The notes: a model not told the origin generated them from the letters alone. Shown: positions 38,018-47,217, counted from the stretch's first letter. The stretch: DNA of 64,000 nucleotides from Bog-756 sp963725395 (GCA_963725395.1 CAVRYH010000010.1:88471-152470); one strand, 5' to 3'. Made by a program: numbers and translations.

Positions 38018-38042
38018 CTTTCGGCAGCTCAGAGACCCCGTA
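37991..38042 (+). repeat. Left copy of imperfect direct repeat (att-like, tRNA-Asn 3' end)
   Basis: The T-arm and 3' acceptor of tRNA-Asn plus about 25 flanking bases (ending AGACCCCG) resemble 39187-39240. The similarity extends past the tRNA, so it is not only shared tRNA structure. It brackets a 1.2-kb AT-richer islet. Confidence 0.5.
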
Positions 38043-38236
38043 GTGCACGGGTTGTCCGGTATCGGGTGCGCTACGGGCGCGAAGGCCTTTTCCTTTGTGT
38101 CCTTGGAGCTCGGAGACGGGGCTGACCGTTCCTCAGCCGTCGCCTCGGGTGCGGTGAAGTATCCTCCGAAGTTGCAAACCCAGAAGAGCGGGACTGAATG
38201 CACGAGAGATCTGGGTAGCAAGGACGGTGCACCCAG
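38018..38236. other. Non-coding stretch between tRNA-Asn and islet gene
   Basis: I find no gene or clear terminator in these 219 bases. AAGGA at about 38219 lies 12 or more bases before the next ATG. The base composition is less GC-rich than the core genome around it. Confidence 0.4.
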
Positions 38237-39047
38237 ATGATTCACGTGGCGACTGTGCATCACCGATCGAGCAAGTGGATCGACATCCAATTGGCGTATC
38301 TGCGCCGCAATCTGAACGAGCCCTACCGGGTGGTGGCCAATCTTCAAGCCGTTCCCGGAGACCATGAGCACGAAATTCGACAGGGTCGTGCCGGCCGTGG
38401 GAGACCACGCCGGCAAACTGAATCTTCTCGCCGCCGAGATCGTGTCCGAGGCTGAGCCCGATGACCTGATCATGTTCCTCGACGGTGACGCCTTTCCGAT
38501 CGCCGATCCGATGCCAAAGGTCCACGAGGCACTGGAACAGTGCTGTCTGGTCGCCGTCCAGCGCCAGGAGAATGGGAGCGACATACAGCCGCACCCGTGC
38601 TTTTGTGTGGTGAGAGTCAGGGACTGGGAGCGCATTCGCGGCGACTGGTCCATGGGATATCCCTGGAGGAACGAGTGGGGTTGGCTGGTCAGCGATACCG
38701 GCGGAAATCTGTTCCGACAGCTCGAGCGGGCGAACGCCACATGGACTCCCCTCCTCCGTTCTAATCGCGTGAATCTCCATCCACTCCTGTTTGCCATCTA
38801 TGGCGACGTCGTCTACCACCACGGCTCGGGGTTCCGGACCACAAACTCGCGGGTTCTCGCGGCAAAAAAGCCCAAGCGGTCACAGGCCGGCCTGGAGATC
38901 CCGTTCCTTGGCACGCTGGCAAGGAAGGCCGGATCCGCTCGTATCAGGATATGGACCCACCGCCAGATGACCATGGAGAGGCAGCTCAGCGAAGAGATCT
39001 TCCAGAAGATCGAGGCCAATCCCGACTTCTATCTCGACTTTCTCTAG
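38237..39047 (+). CDS. Putative glycosyltransferase in tRNA islet, frameshifted
   Basis: The first frame reads MIHVATVHHRSSKWIDIQLA then YLRRNLNEPYRVVANLQAVPG. After a one-base shift near 38370-38385 the product continues FDRVVPAVGDHAGKLNLLA and DDLIMFLDGDAFPIADPMPK, then a Trp-rich region (SMGYPWRNEWGWLVSDTGGN) and EANPDFYLDFL. The DGDAF block resembles the nucleotide-sugar/metal DxD site of GT-A transferases, and the joined length is about 269 aa. No named family is certain. Codon use is more AT-rich than in neighbouring genes, which together with the flanking tRNA repeat suggests horizontal transfer. Confidence 0.6.
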
Positions 39048-39051
39048 TCGC

Positions 39052-39115
39052 GGCGCGGAGCGTTAGCTCGGACAGAGCAGCACCGTCTCAAATGCAGCAC
39101 GGTCACATCCGCGCC
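39052..39115 (+). ncRNA. tRNA-like three-helix sequence lacking a T-arm
   Basis: GGCGCGGA (39052-39059) pairs perfectly with TCCGCGCC (39108-39115). Inside are a D-arm-like hairpin GCTC/GAGC (39066-39078) and a stem ACCGT/ACGGT (39082-39103) with a 12-base loop containing CTCAAAT. The D-arm text (TAGCTCGGACAGAGCA) is strongly tRNA-like, but the D-loop is short and no T-arm is present. It is likely a decayed tRNA or an unusual structured RNA. Confidence 0.35.
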
Positions 39116-39186
39116 GCGCCCTTGCATCCGCACGTGGAAGAGCGGATGCCAGGGCCGACCCTCAGTCCGTCGCAAATCATTCCGGG

Positions 39187-39240
39187 TGGGAGTTCGAGCC
39201 TCTCCTCCGGGCTCGCAGGTCAGTGGGGCCGAGACCCGTG
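39187..39240 (+). repeat. Right copy of imperfect direct repeat (tRNA 3'-end fragment)
   Basis: A T-arm (GGGAG-TTCGAGC-CTCTC, 39188-39204) and 3' acceptor-like bases are followed by flanking sequence ending GAGACCCG. It resembles the end of tRNA-Asn at 37991-38042 and closes the islet. Confidence 0.5.
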
Positions 39241-39296
39241 GCCAGGGAGAATCCCCAGAGCGCCATGCTGGTCACCAACGGGCACGCTCGGCATCG

Positions 39297-39980
39297 TCAC
39301 CGAGGGGTCCACTCCCTGATCCAGTCCCCGAGCACGGGATCCGAGAGCGATCCGAGGACCCAGTCTCCCGGGAAATCCGGTGTCGTGAATGTCGGCACGC
39401 TCACCAGTCGGAGCCCGGCTGCCTGAGCGGATCGGACCCCGGTCATCGAATCCTCGAACGCCAGGCAGCGGTGAGGCTCCACCCCGAGCGACCGGCACGC
39501 GGCCAGGTACAGGTCGGGCTCCGGCTTCGGCCGCTCGACGTCGTCGGCGGCGATCCTGACCTCGAAGGCCGACGAGAACCCGCCACGCTCCAAGGCGGCG
39601 TCCATCAGCGTCCGCGGCGAATTGGTGGCCACCGCCACCGGGACCCGTGCCCGGACCAGCTCGACGACCTCGTGGGCACCGGGCATGGCCACCGCCTGCG
39701 TGGAGATCACCCCGGTGGCAAGGTCGAGAAGCTCGGCGGCGATGCTTCCGGCTCCGCCCTGCTCTCCGAATACGTCGGCCAGCGCCTCGGAGGCCGCGCC
39801 GAGCGACCTCCCGATCAGCAGCTCTTTCTGCTCCCGTCCGAAGGGAAGACCGCGACGCGCGAACAGCTCGGTCTCGGCCACCGTCCAACACGGTTCGGTG
39901 TCCACGAGCAGTCCATCGCAGTCGAAGACGACCGCGGCCGGGATCCAATTCGCCAAGGGCCCTTCCCGCCAGCCGCTCAC
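39297..39980 (-). CDS. HAD-superfamily phosphatase, phosphoglycolate phosphatase/beta-PGM type
   Basis: This 227-aa haloacid dehalogenase hydrolase begins its core with PAAVVFDCDGLLVDTEPCWT (Asp20 nucleophile, Asp22). It continues with VAVATNSPRTLM (motif II), RPKPEPDLYLAA with the motif III Lys, and CLAFEDSMTGVRSAQAAG (motif IV). The helical cap at 30-90 makes it subclass IA. The substrate is a phosphorylated sugar or small molecule, not determinable here. GGGAGG lies before the GTG start at 39980. It is divergent from the signal peptidase gene. Confidence 0.88.
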   Translation of the reverse strand: MSGWREGPLANWIPAAVVFDCDGLLVDTEPCWTVAETELFARRGLPFGREQKELLIGRSLGAASEALADVFGEQGGAGSIAAELLDLATGVISTQAVAMPGAHEVVELVRARVPVAVATNSPRTLMDAALERGGFSSAFEVRIAADDVERPKPEPDLYLAACRSLGVEPHRCLAFEDSMTGVRSAQAAGLRLVSVPTFTTPDFPGDWVLGSLSDPVLGDWIREWTPR

Positions 39981-40146
39981 TTGTGCACCTCCCTGGGATC
40001 CGACCCTGGCCACCGACAGCTCGCCCGGCGGGTACGCATCCGACAGGATGCCACCGATCCGACCCGATGGACGGTCTCGCCGCGTTGGCACGGCCGACTC
40101 GCAGCGTCGACGTGGGTGCCCCGGGCACCACCTCCGGGACCGTGCA

Positions 40147-40152
40147 TAGAGT
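40147..40152 (+). promoter_or_regulatory. -10 hexamer TAGAGT of lepB, leaderless
   Basis: TAGAGT is followed after 6 bases by the ATG at 40159, with no ribosome binding site. Confidence 0.55.
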
Positions 40153-40158
40153 CTGGGC

Positions 40159-40716
40159 ATGCGCACGGTGTTGAAGCGTCGGCCGAGGACGCGAGCCATC
40201 ATTCCGCTCCTCGCGGCAGTCCTGCTCGTCGTGGTCGTGACGACCGGCGTCCGTGCCTACGCCACCCAGGCCTTCGTGGTTCCCTCTGGCTCAATGGTCC
40301 CGACCCTCCAGGTCGGCGACCGGATCATCGTCGACAAACTGTCGTCGACCATCCACCGGGGCGACATCGTGGTCTTCCGGAGGGCGCCGGGCGACGACGA
40401 CCCGCAGTACCCGGTCCTCGTGAAGCGGATCATCGGTCTTCCGGGCGAGACGATCTCATCAGTCGGGGACACCATCCTGATCGACGGGAGGCCCATCGCC
40501 CAGCCCTGGCTCCCGAAGCTGACCGGTGACTGCTACCAGCCCGCGGCGAACGTTCCCCTGACCCGGATCCCGGCCGGGCAGTACTTCGTGATGGGGGATT
40601 GCCGCAACAACTCGGACGACAGCCGCTACTGGGGCACGGTCCCGGCCGCGAACATCATCGGGAAGGTCTCGGCAGTGATCTGGCGCCACAACCATCCGTG
40701 GATCCACTGGTTCTGA
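40159..40716 (+). CDS. lepB: Signal peptidase I
   Basis: This membrane serine protease cleaves signal peptides. The 185-aa protein has one N-terminal membrane helix (about 12-32) and the catalytic Ser45 in FVVPSGSMVPTLQVGDRIIV. The general base Lys89 is in PVLVKRIIGLPGE, and box E is GDCRNNSDDSRYWG. It is a single-helix Gram-positive type. It starts at a leaderless ATG. Confidence 0.94.
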   Translation: MRTVLKRRPRTRAIIPLLAAVLLVVVVTTGVRAYATQAFVVPSGSMVPTLQVGDRIIVDKLSSTIHRGDIVVFRRAPGDDDPQYPVLVKRIIGLPGETISSVGDTILIDGRPIAQPWLPKLTGDCYQPAANVPLTRIPAGQYFVMGDCRNNSDDSRYWGTVPAANIIGKVSAVIWRHNHPWIHWF

Positions 40717-40821
40717 GCCGGCGGGAGCGGTTCCCGGCGTCCGGCGCCGAGCCCGGGCGTCGCCCACGACCGGTGGACGAAGCGGCCGTCGGTGCCGGGA
40801 GGAGCCTCCCGGCCCCTGCCG

Positions 40822-40827
40822 TACGCT
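40822..40827 (+). promoter_or_regulatory. -10 hexamer TACGCT of a small zinc-ribbon gene
   Basis: TACGCT lies 6 bases before the ATG at 40834. This supports the short gene as a real transcription unit. Confidence 0.5.
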
Positions 40828-40833
40828 GCGACC

Positions 40834-40992
40834 ATGGGAGACTCCCGGACGGTCGACCGCTGTGCCCTGTGCGGCCATCCCGGCTCGCACCGCCGCGGCG
40901 GTCGGCCGAGCTCGGGCGCAGCCTTCTGCGAGGACTGTGACCGGTGCTGGCTGGAGCGACAGCGACACGAGCGTCCCCCCCACCACAGCTGA
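40834..40992 (+). CDS. Small protein with two CxxC pairs (zinc ribbon-like)
   Basis: This 52-aa peptide, MGDSRTVDRCALCGHPGSHR and onward, has one CxxC in RCALCGHPG and a second in AFCEDCDRCW, arranged like a zinc ribbon or rubredoxin-type knuckle. The C-terminus is basic and His-rich. I do not recognise a family. Support comes from the paired cysteines and the TACGCT hexamer at exactly the spacing seen before many starts here. Confidence 0.5.
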   Translation: MGDSRTVDRCALCGHPGSHRRGGRPSSGAAFCEDCDRCWLERQRHERPPHHS

Positions 40993-41353
40993 GGGCCTGC
41001 CGTACCCGGCGTCCGACATTTCGGCGAAACGGGGCGGCCACCGGTCGACCGGCACTTCACCGTCCTCCGAGATCGTCGGTTGCGGGGACCTCTGGCAGGA
41101 GCGAGTGCGTCATCACCTAGACGTAGACGGGGCGCCCAGCTACTCGGTCAGCACCGCGGAGCTCACGGGTGGGTAGGTGGTCCATGAGGCCCGGTACTCG
41201 CGGCCACCTCCGGTGCGCCCGAACGGCGGATGACGCTGGCGGAGCCGATACCGGGCAGGGGCATCGCCAGAGCCCGACCGGAGCCGGCGAGCTCGATCTG
41301 GCTCGTGCCGTGTCGCCCGGACCCGGTCCCTCGCCAGAGGTCGTCCGCGTTCC
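40993..41353. other. Intergenic stretch without recognised features
   Basis: Over these 361 bases I see no gene with support, no RNA gene and no strong hairpin. The convergent zinc-ribbon and VOC genes both end here. Confidence 0.4.
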
Positions 41354-41782
41354 CTATTCGCCGATGCCGTAGAGAAAGTCATCCAGTGTTTTCCAGCCGT
41401 CCCCGGTGTCGATCCCGCCGGGGTGCCAGGTCACGACGACGGCCACCCCGTCCGGGTCGCGACCCACCACTGCGGTCCACTCGCCGTGGTCACGCCGGCT
41501 GACGAGGAGTCTCCTATCCTCCAGAACGCCGGCGATCCGCTCCAGCTGATCGGCCGACTCGACCTCCAAGATGAAGGCTCGCAGGCCGACGTGGCGGGCT
41601 CCCCCGAGGGGACTGCTCCCTAGTGCCCGCAGCACGAGGATCTGGGCTCCGTCGTTCCCCGGAGCCCTGGCCGACGCCAGCTCCTCCTCTCGGGACAACA
41701 GCGTGAAACCGAGCACGTCGCGATAGAAGTCAAGCGACCGGTCGAGATCAGCCACGTTCATTACGACACCCTGGAAGTTCAT
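41354..41782 (-). CDS. VOC (glyoxalase/bleomycin-resistance) family protein
   Basis: This 142-aa protein begins MNFQGVVMNVADLDRSLDFY, then RDVLGFTLL, the typical first half of a vicinal-oxygen-chelate domain. The second half has GLRAFILEVESADQLERIAG and DPDGVAVVVTWHPGG. Such proteins bind metals and act on small molecules as dioxygenases, isomerases or resistance factors; which one applies here is unknown. The ATG at 41782 fits the family start. Confidence 0.82.
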   Translation of the reverse strand: MNFQGVVMNVADLDRSLDFYRDVLGFTLLSREEELASARAPGNDGAQILVLRALGSSPLGGARHVGLRAFILEVESADQLERIAGVLEDRRLLVSRRDHGEWTAVVGRDPDGVAVVVTWHPGGIDTGDGWKTLDDFLYGIGE

Positions 41783-42285
41783 GTTCTGCTCCAAGTCTTG
41801 AGTGGGGCGGAGGCACCACGCGAAGGTCCCAGATCCCCAAGCTGCGTGCTCTGCCACGGGGCCTGACGACGGATCGTGTGGATCACCGCCGCTTCGTGGC
41901 CCCAAGCGCCAACTGAGATCTACTGCCGAACACGATACCCACAAGTACCGAGTGGAGCGGGGCGGGGCCCGGCGTTCCGACCGAGCTTCGAGATACCGTC
42001 CTGCGGTCGGACGGGCGAAGGAGCGCTGTCGAGCACGACTTCCATGGGCGACCTGTGCAACTCACCCGGCCACTGCCATCACACTGCGCTCGAGTGCGGA
42101 CAGGTAGTTGGATGCGGTCATCGGCGCCGCAAGCAACCAGAGGACCCTCGCCACTGCGCCCGTCGACGTCTTCCAAATCCTGGAGCCACTACCCTTCGTT
42201 CCTTGGGACCGCACCAGGAGCCCTTTCTGGGTCAAGGTCGGACGACTGATCGGACACATCCAACCTAGGTATCGTGACACCACCC
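41783..42285. other. 503-base intergenic region before tRNA-Met
   Basis: No supported gene is visible. TATCGT at about 42270-42275 is a possible -10 for the tRNA. The sequence has lower GC than the flanking core genes. Indel-type breaks become frequent just after this region, so it may mark a change in sequence quality or a junction. Confidence 0.35.
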
Positions 42286-42361
42286 GGGGCAGTAGCTCAG
42301 TGGTCAGAGCAGGGGACTCATAATCCCTCGGTCGCAGGTTCGATCCCTGCCTGCCCCACCA
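42286..42361 (+). tRNA. tRNA with CAT anticodon (elongator Met, or Ile-CAT)
   Basis: The acceptor GGGGCAG pairs with CTGCCCC (42351-42357), the anticodon loop is CTCATAA with CAT at 42319-42321, and the T-arm is GCAGG-TTCGATC-CCTGC. CCA is encoded (42359-42361). The G1-C72 pair excludes the initiator type. A tRNA-Ile with lysidine-modified CAT is the alternative. Confidence 0.92.
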
Positions 42362-42399
42362 GCCCCGGCGGGCCACCCGCCACGCAGATGAGGAGAACC

Positions 42400-42798
42400 A
42401 TGGACATCGAGCAGTTCTACAGCGCAGACGAACGGCGCCGGCAGTCGGCGGAGGTGGAACTGGGCACCAACTGGTTCGACGCCAAAGGCAGCCGGTACGA
42501 GCTGAGCTGGGTCGAGGACACCGGCGAGCTGTACGCGATGCTCGAGCTCGTTCCCGAGGCTGATTCGTGGACACCGTTCGGGGACATCGAGGTGGAGTCC
42601 TTGGCGGTGGACAGGATCCTGGTCCATGTGATCTCCGCGATCCCCACCCTCGAGGAGGTTGAGCGCATCCTCGAGGGTTGGCCGGGCACATGGCCGAACC
42701 GAACGGGATCTCGTGGGTCGCGGGGAGAGTTCGTCAAGTCGATCGACCCGACTACCCACTCTCGACGTGGCGCCAGATCATCATTCTCATTGTGGTGA
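42400..42798 (+). CDS. Conserved hypothetical protein, C-terminus frame uncertain
   Basis: The protein starts MDIEQFYSADERRRQSAEVE, then LGTNWFDAKGSRYELSWVED and TGELYAMLELVPEADSW, ending in EEVERILEGWPG. It is acidic and soluble; I know no function for it. AGGAG stands 5 bases before the ATG. After about 42680 a shift to the next frame gives HMAEPNGISWVAGRVRQ, which looks like a more natural end than the basic tail of the current frame (stop at 42798). That second frame runs into the sensor kinase, so the true stop is unclear. Confidence 0.6.
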   Translation: MDIEQFYSADERRRQSAEVELGTNWFDAKGSRYELSWVEDTGELYAMLELVPEADSWTPFGDIEVESLAVDRILVHVISAIPTLEEVERILEGWPGTWPNRTGSRGSRGEFVKSIDPTTHSRRGARSSFSLW

Positions 42799-44129
42799 CC
42801 ACCCTGGTGGCCTCCACCATCTCGACCATGGTCCACCGCGACCGGGTCTACGTGAGCGATCTGGCCCGGCAGTCCCTCCTGGCCAAGCGCAACGCGGACG
42901 ACGCCGACAACGCCCGTGACCGCCTCGAGACGCTGCTGCGGGCCGCCACCGGGAGCGCCATCATGGGCGTCGACCCGGCTGGAACGGTCACCTTCTTCTC
43001 CGCCGGCGCCGAGCTGATGCTCGGCTACACCGCCGCCGAAGTGGTGGGCATCCGCTCTATCGCCGACTTCATCGATCCGGCCCAGATCGACGAACGCGCT
43101 CGCATATCGACGCCATGCGCAGCGCACTCGACCAGGTCGATCCCGAGACGGTGGCCGAGGTCCCCTGGACCGCCCGCCGCAAGAACGGTGAGCAGCGCCG
43201 TTGCGTGGTGCGGGTACGGACGCTCCCGGTAGCCGGGGCCTCGCCTCGCCGGGGCGGGGCGGGCGGGAGGCGGGGGGTACGTGGTCGTGGCCATCGACGT
43301 GACCGAACGCGAGGAGCTGGCGGCCGAGCGCGAGCGTGCTCTACTCCGTGCAGCGAGGGAGGTGACGCAGTCGCTGATCGAGCAGAACGAACCGTCTTCG
43401 CGAGCTCACCCAGATGAAGGATGACGTCGTGGCCACGGTCTCCCACGAGCTGCGCACGCCGATCACCTCCATCCGCGGTTTCGTGGAGCTCCTCTTGGAT
43501 GGGGTGCCCGAGCTCGAGCGAGGACCAGATGCGGATGCTGCGCACCATCGACCGCAACTCGGCCCAGCTGCAGCGGGTGGCCGAGGACCTCTTCGGCCGA
43601 CCCCGGTGGTGGCCACGGGCTGCGGGTGGCCTTCAATGAGCTCGACCTGCGCCAGTTGGCCGAAGAGTCGGTCCACGCCGCCCAGACGTCCGCCACCACC
43701 GCGGGCGTCGAGGTCTCCCTTGAAGCCCGGCCCTTGCGTGCCCGTGTTCGGCGACTCGACCCGGTTGCACCAGCTTTTGGGGAATCTGCTGTCCAACGCC
43801 ATCAAATTGCTCCCGGGGCGGACGGGTCCAGGTGGTGGTCGACGTGCTCGAGGACTTCGCCCGCCTCCTGGTGCAGGACGAGGGGCCCGGCGATCCCCGA
43901 ATCCGACCGCCCCCAGCTCTTCGAGCGCTTCTACCGCTTGGCGGCGGCAATGGAGATGGGTGTGCCCGGCACCGGCCTCGGGCTGGCCATCGCCAAGTCC
44001 GTGGCCGAGGCCCACGATGGCTTCGTCGACATTGTGGACACCCCGGGCTGGTCGACCACCTTCCGGGTCTTTCTCCCCCTGCGGGCCTCCGCCGACTCCA
44101 CCTTGGCCGTGCAGTCGACTCCGGCGTGA
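42690..44129 (+). pseudogene. PAS-domain sensor histidine kinase, multiply frameshifted
   Basis: Pieces of one histidine kinase lie in order in all three frames. They include a membrane helix (WRQIIILIVVTTLVASTIST), a PAS domain (RAATGSAIMGVDPAGTVTFF ... LMLGYTAAEVVGI) and AIDVTEREELAAERERALL. HisKA follows (VVATVSHELRTPITSIRGFV), then RTIDRNSAQLQRVAEDLF, LHQLLGNLLSNAIK, GIPESDRPQLFERFY and PGTGLGLAIAKSVAEAH. At least six one-base shifts are needed between about 43100 and 43900. It is either a decayed gene or a functional gene in poorly determined sequence. The neighbours also carry indels, which favours the second view. No response regulator is adjacent. Confidence 0.75.
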
Positions 44130-44188
44130 GCGCTCCCGAACAGGGAGTGGTTTACCGGCCGCCTCTCGGGCGATAAGAATGGCGCCCC

Positions 44189-45452
44189 GTGAATGACGCT
44201 GCAGGGCACCTCCGTCATTCCCGTTCCCGCGTTCGCCCGCTCTCCCGGGCGCTTTTGTGCGTGATGTCCCTCGTGACGGTGGGGGCAACCATGGTTGTCG
44301 CTTCCCCGACGGCCGGAGCGGACAGCGTCGGCCAGCGCGTGGGCGAAGGCCGCAGCCATCGCCGCCAGCCTGGCGGCGGCCCAGAACCAAATGTCCGCCC
44401 TCGGCCAGCAGTACGACGCCGCCGGTGATCAGCTCGGTCAGGTCCAGAACGAGATCGTCGCCACCAAGGCTGCCGTCGAGCAGAAACAGCGACAGGTCGC
44501 CCATGACAAGCAGCTGTTGGTGAAGCGGCCGTCTCCGCCTACGTGTCCGACGGTTCGGCGGTGGCGGACAACCCTCTCTTCTCCACCAACGAGACGACAC
44601 AGGGTGCCGCGAACGAGTACAGCCAGATCACCTCGGGCGACATCAACGAGGCCGTCGCCAACCTCAACACGGCAAAGAACACGCTGTCAGCCCAAGAAGC
44701 ACAACTGACGGCGCAAGAGCGACAGGCCCAGGGCGCCGTCTCGTCGGAACAGGCCGCCATTTCGGCCAATCAAGTGGTGGAACAACAACAGAGCGCCGCG
44801 CTGGCGCAAGAGAACGGTGAGATCGCCACCCTGGTGGCGCAGCAACAACAGGCGCAAGCCGCCGCGGCCGCGCAGAGCCGCCCGGGCCCAGATCGCCGCC
44901 GCCGCCGCCGCCCAAGCCCAACGCATAGCCGCCGAGAAAGCCGCCGCCTCGACCCAGCCGGCCAGCTCGCCCAGTGCCGGCACCACCAGTAGCGGAGGAG
45001 CTGCAAGCGGGAGAAGCGGCGGCGGTGGAAGAAGCGGAAGCGGTGGCGGAAGCAGCGCGCCCACGCCCTACGTTCCCTTACCCGTGGCCCCCGGCGGCGT
45101 CGGAGCCGTGTCTGCCGCGGAGACCCAACTCGGCGTGCCCTATGTCTGGGGAGGCGAGTCGCCCGGCGCCGGCTTCGACTGTTCCGGGCTGGTGCAGTGG
45201 GCGTGGCGGCAAGCGGGCGTGAACCTGCCGCGCACCTCGGGAGCGCAATTTGCCGCCTCCACGCCGGTCAGCATCGCCGATCTGGAGCCGGGCGACCTCC
45301 TCTTCTACGGTCCGAGTGGGAGCGATCACGTGGCCATGTACGTCGGGGGCGGAATGATGATCGAGGCGCCCGAAACCGGCGAGGTGGTGCACATCACGCC
45401 ACTTCGCCTGGGTGGCTATGGCGAGAGCTTCGCCGGCGCCGGCCGACCGTAG
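44189..45452 (+). CDS. Secreted NlpC/P60 peptidoglycan endopeptidase, frameshifted
   Basis: This RipA/CwlO-like cell-wall hydrolase cleaves peptide stems in peptidoglycan. It has a signal peptide (LSRALLCVMSLVTVGATMVV...SPTAGADS), a long coiled coil (QNQMSALGQQYDAAGDQLGQ, EAQLTAQERQAQGAVSSEQ), a Ser/Gly linker and a C-terminal NlpC/P60 domain with GVPYVWGGESPGAGFDCSGL and GSDHVAMYVGGGMMIEAP. Catalytic Cys is in DCSG and His in DHVAMY. The parts lie in several frames, with shifts near 44330, 44525 and 44875. The catalytic domain itself is in one open frame to 45452. The GTG start at 44189 fits the signal peptide. Confidence 0.82.
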
Positions 45453-45507
45453 TCGGCCGGACTCAGCGGACCGCGCCGGACGGGCTGCGCACCGACCAGC
45501 CCCGACC

Positions 45508-46611
45508 TCAGGGCTCGAAGAGCGTCGGCGTCTCCCGGCTAGGGCCGACCCGGGCGGGCGGGGTCTGACCGAGGTGGGCCCAGGCGCGGGCCGTCGGCAC
45601 CCGCCCCCGTGAGGTGCGCAGGATCAGGCCGCACTGCAGGAGGAAGGGCTCGTAGGCGTCCTCAATGGTGTCGGTCTCCTCGCCCACACACTGGGCCAAC
45701 GTGGTGAGCCCGATCGGCTGACCCCCGAAGCGGCTGCACAACGTCTCGAGGATGGCCCGGTCCACCTTGTCGAGGCCGAGCTCGTCCACCCCGAAGAGGT
45801 CGAGGCCCTCGGCCGCCGTGGAGCCGTTGATGGAGCCGTCGCCCCGGACCTCGGCGAAGTCGCGCACCCGGCGCAGGAGTCGGTTGGCCACACGAGGCGT
45901 CCCGCGCGACCGTTCCGAAATCCGTGTCGACCCTTCCCGGTCGATCTCCACGTCCAGTATGCGGGCCGACCGCTCGACGATGGCCTGGAGGTCGACCGGC
46001 GCGTAGAGGTCGAGCCGGCCCGACGAAGCCGAAACGGTCGCGGAACGGGCCCGAGACCAGGCCGGTGCGGGTGGTGGCGCCGACCAGCGTGAAGCGGGGG
46101 AGGTCGAGGCGGATGGAGCGCGCCGTCGGCCCCTTGCCGATCAGAATGTCGAGCTTGGCGTCCTCCATGGCCGAGTAGAGCATCTCCTCGACCGAGCGGT
46201 GCAGGCGATGGATCTCGTCGATGAAGAGGACGTCGCCGTCCTGGAGGTCGGTGAGGAGCGCGGCCAGGTCACCGGCCCGGGTCAGCACGGGGCCCGAGGT
46301 GATGCGCAGACCGGCGCCCATTTCCGTGGCCACGATCCCGGCCAGGGAGGTCTTGCCCAGCCCGGGGGCCCGGCGAAGAGGAGATGGTCGACCGCCTGCT
46401 GTCGCTGGCGCGCCGCCTGCAGCACGATGCCGAGATGCTCGACGAGCTGCGCCTGCCCCAAGAACTCGGAGAGCGAGCGCGGCCGCAGACCGGCCTCTTC
46501 GACCTCTTCCCCACCGCTGGCGACGACCGGAGCCACCAGCCTGGCATCGGGATCACTTCCGGCGTCCTCGTCCGCCGTGGCCAGAACCTCGCGGCGAGCC
46601 CTGGGGCTCAC
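45508..46611 (-). CDS. ruvB: Holliday junction branch migration helicase RuvB, frameshifted
   Basis: RuvB is the hexameric AAA+ motor of the RuvAB complex. The N-terminal part has LRPRSLSEFLGQAQLVEHLG and LLFAGPPG (Walker A). The second part has EMGAGLRITSGPVL, LQDGDVLFIDEIHRLHRSVE (Walker B) and LVGATTRTGLVSGPFRDRFG. The third part has RVANRLLRRVRDFAEVRGDG and DKVDRAILETLCSRFGGQPI. Missing bases near 46370 (within the P-loop) and near 46020 split it into three frames. Start GTG at 46611 overlaps the ruvA stop. Given its conserved role and the indel-rich surroundings, sequence error is the likely cause. Confidence 0.88.
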
Positions 46612-47217
46612 CGACTCGCCAGCTCGCGCAACGCCAGTCGCAACATCTCTTCCACCCCCACATCGTCGCGCAGGCCGTCGAGCGCACCACGGATCTCCTC
46701 GGGGGCGTAGCCGAGCTCGGTCGAGCGCGGCCCGCGCCTCGGACCGTGACGTGCGGCTGCTGGCGCCGCCGCCGGCCGACGTGCCGCTGCGCTCCAAAGA
46801 GAGGTCGGGCAGGTCCAGCCGGCTCTTGAGCTCGATGAGGAGGCGCGCCGCCGTCTTGCGGCCCACGCCGGGAACCGTGCACAACGTGTCCAGGTCGTCC
46901 TCGAGCACGGCCGTGGAGAGCGAGGCCGGGGAAAGCACCGCCATGATGCCCAGCGCCAACGCCGGCCCCACCCCGTGCGAGCCCAGGAGCACCTCGAAGC
47001 AGCGCCGCTCGTCGTCGTGCACGAAGCCGTAGAGCACGATGGCGTCCTCGCGGACATGGGTGTGGATGAACAGGGTGGCCTCGGCCGTGCGGTTGGTCAT
47101 GAGGGCGACCGCGGTCGCCGGGGTCACCGCCACGCGGTACCCCACGCCGGAGACGTCGATGATCACCTCCCCGTCGCCCGAGCGCATGATGACAGTGCCG
47201 CGCAGAAGACCGATCAC
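46608..47217 (-). CDS. ruvA: Holliday junction protein RuvA, one frameshift
   Basis: RuvA binds four-way junctions and loads RuvB. The first 140 residues, MIGLLRGTVIMRSGDGEVII onward, include the OB domain and the helix-hairpin-helix pair (VGPALALGIMAV, LCTVPGVGRKTAARLLIELK). The C-terminal RuvB-binding domain (LGYAPEEIRGALDGL, VEEMLRLALRELASR) lies in another frame after a break near 46725. It overlaps ruvB by 4 bases and follows ruvC by 68 bases, so ruvCAB is an operon. Confidence 0.9.

Noticed and set aside
38018..39186. Integrase or excisionase inside the tRNA-Asn islet
   Set aside because: The islet contains only the putative glycosyltransferase and tRNA-like sequence; no recombinase motif was found.
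41036..41350. Search for an additional RNA gene (SRP RNA, RNase P RNA, tmRNA) in the gaps at 41-42 kb
   Set aside because: No diagnostic conserved core was visible.
42273..42360. Protein-like frame across the tRNA-Met on the minus strand (GRQGSNLRPRDYESPALTTE)
   Set aside because: This is the well-known false peptide obtained by translating a tRNA gene.
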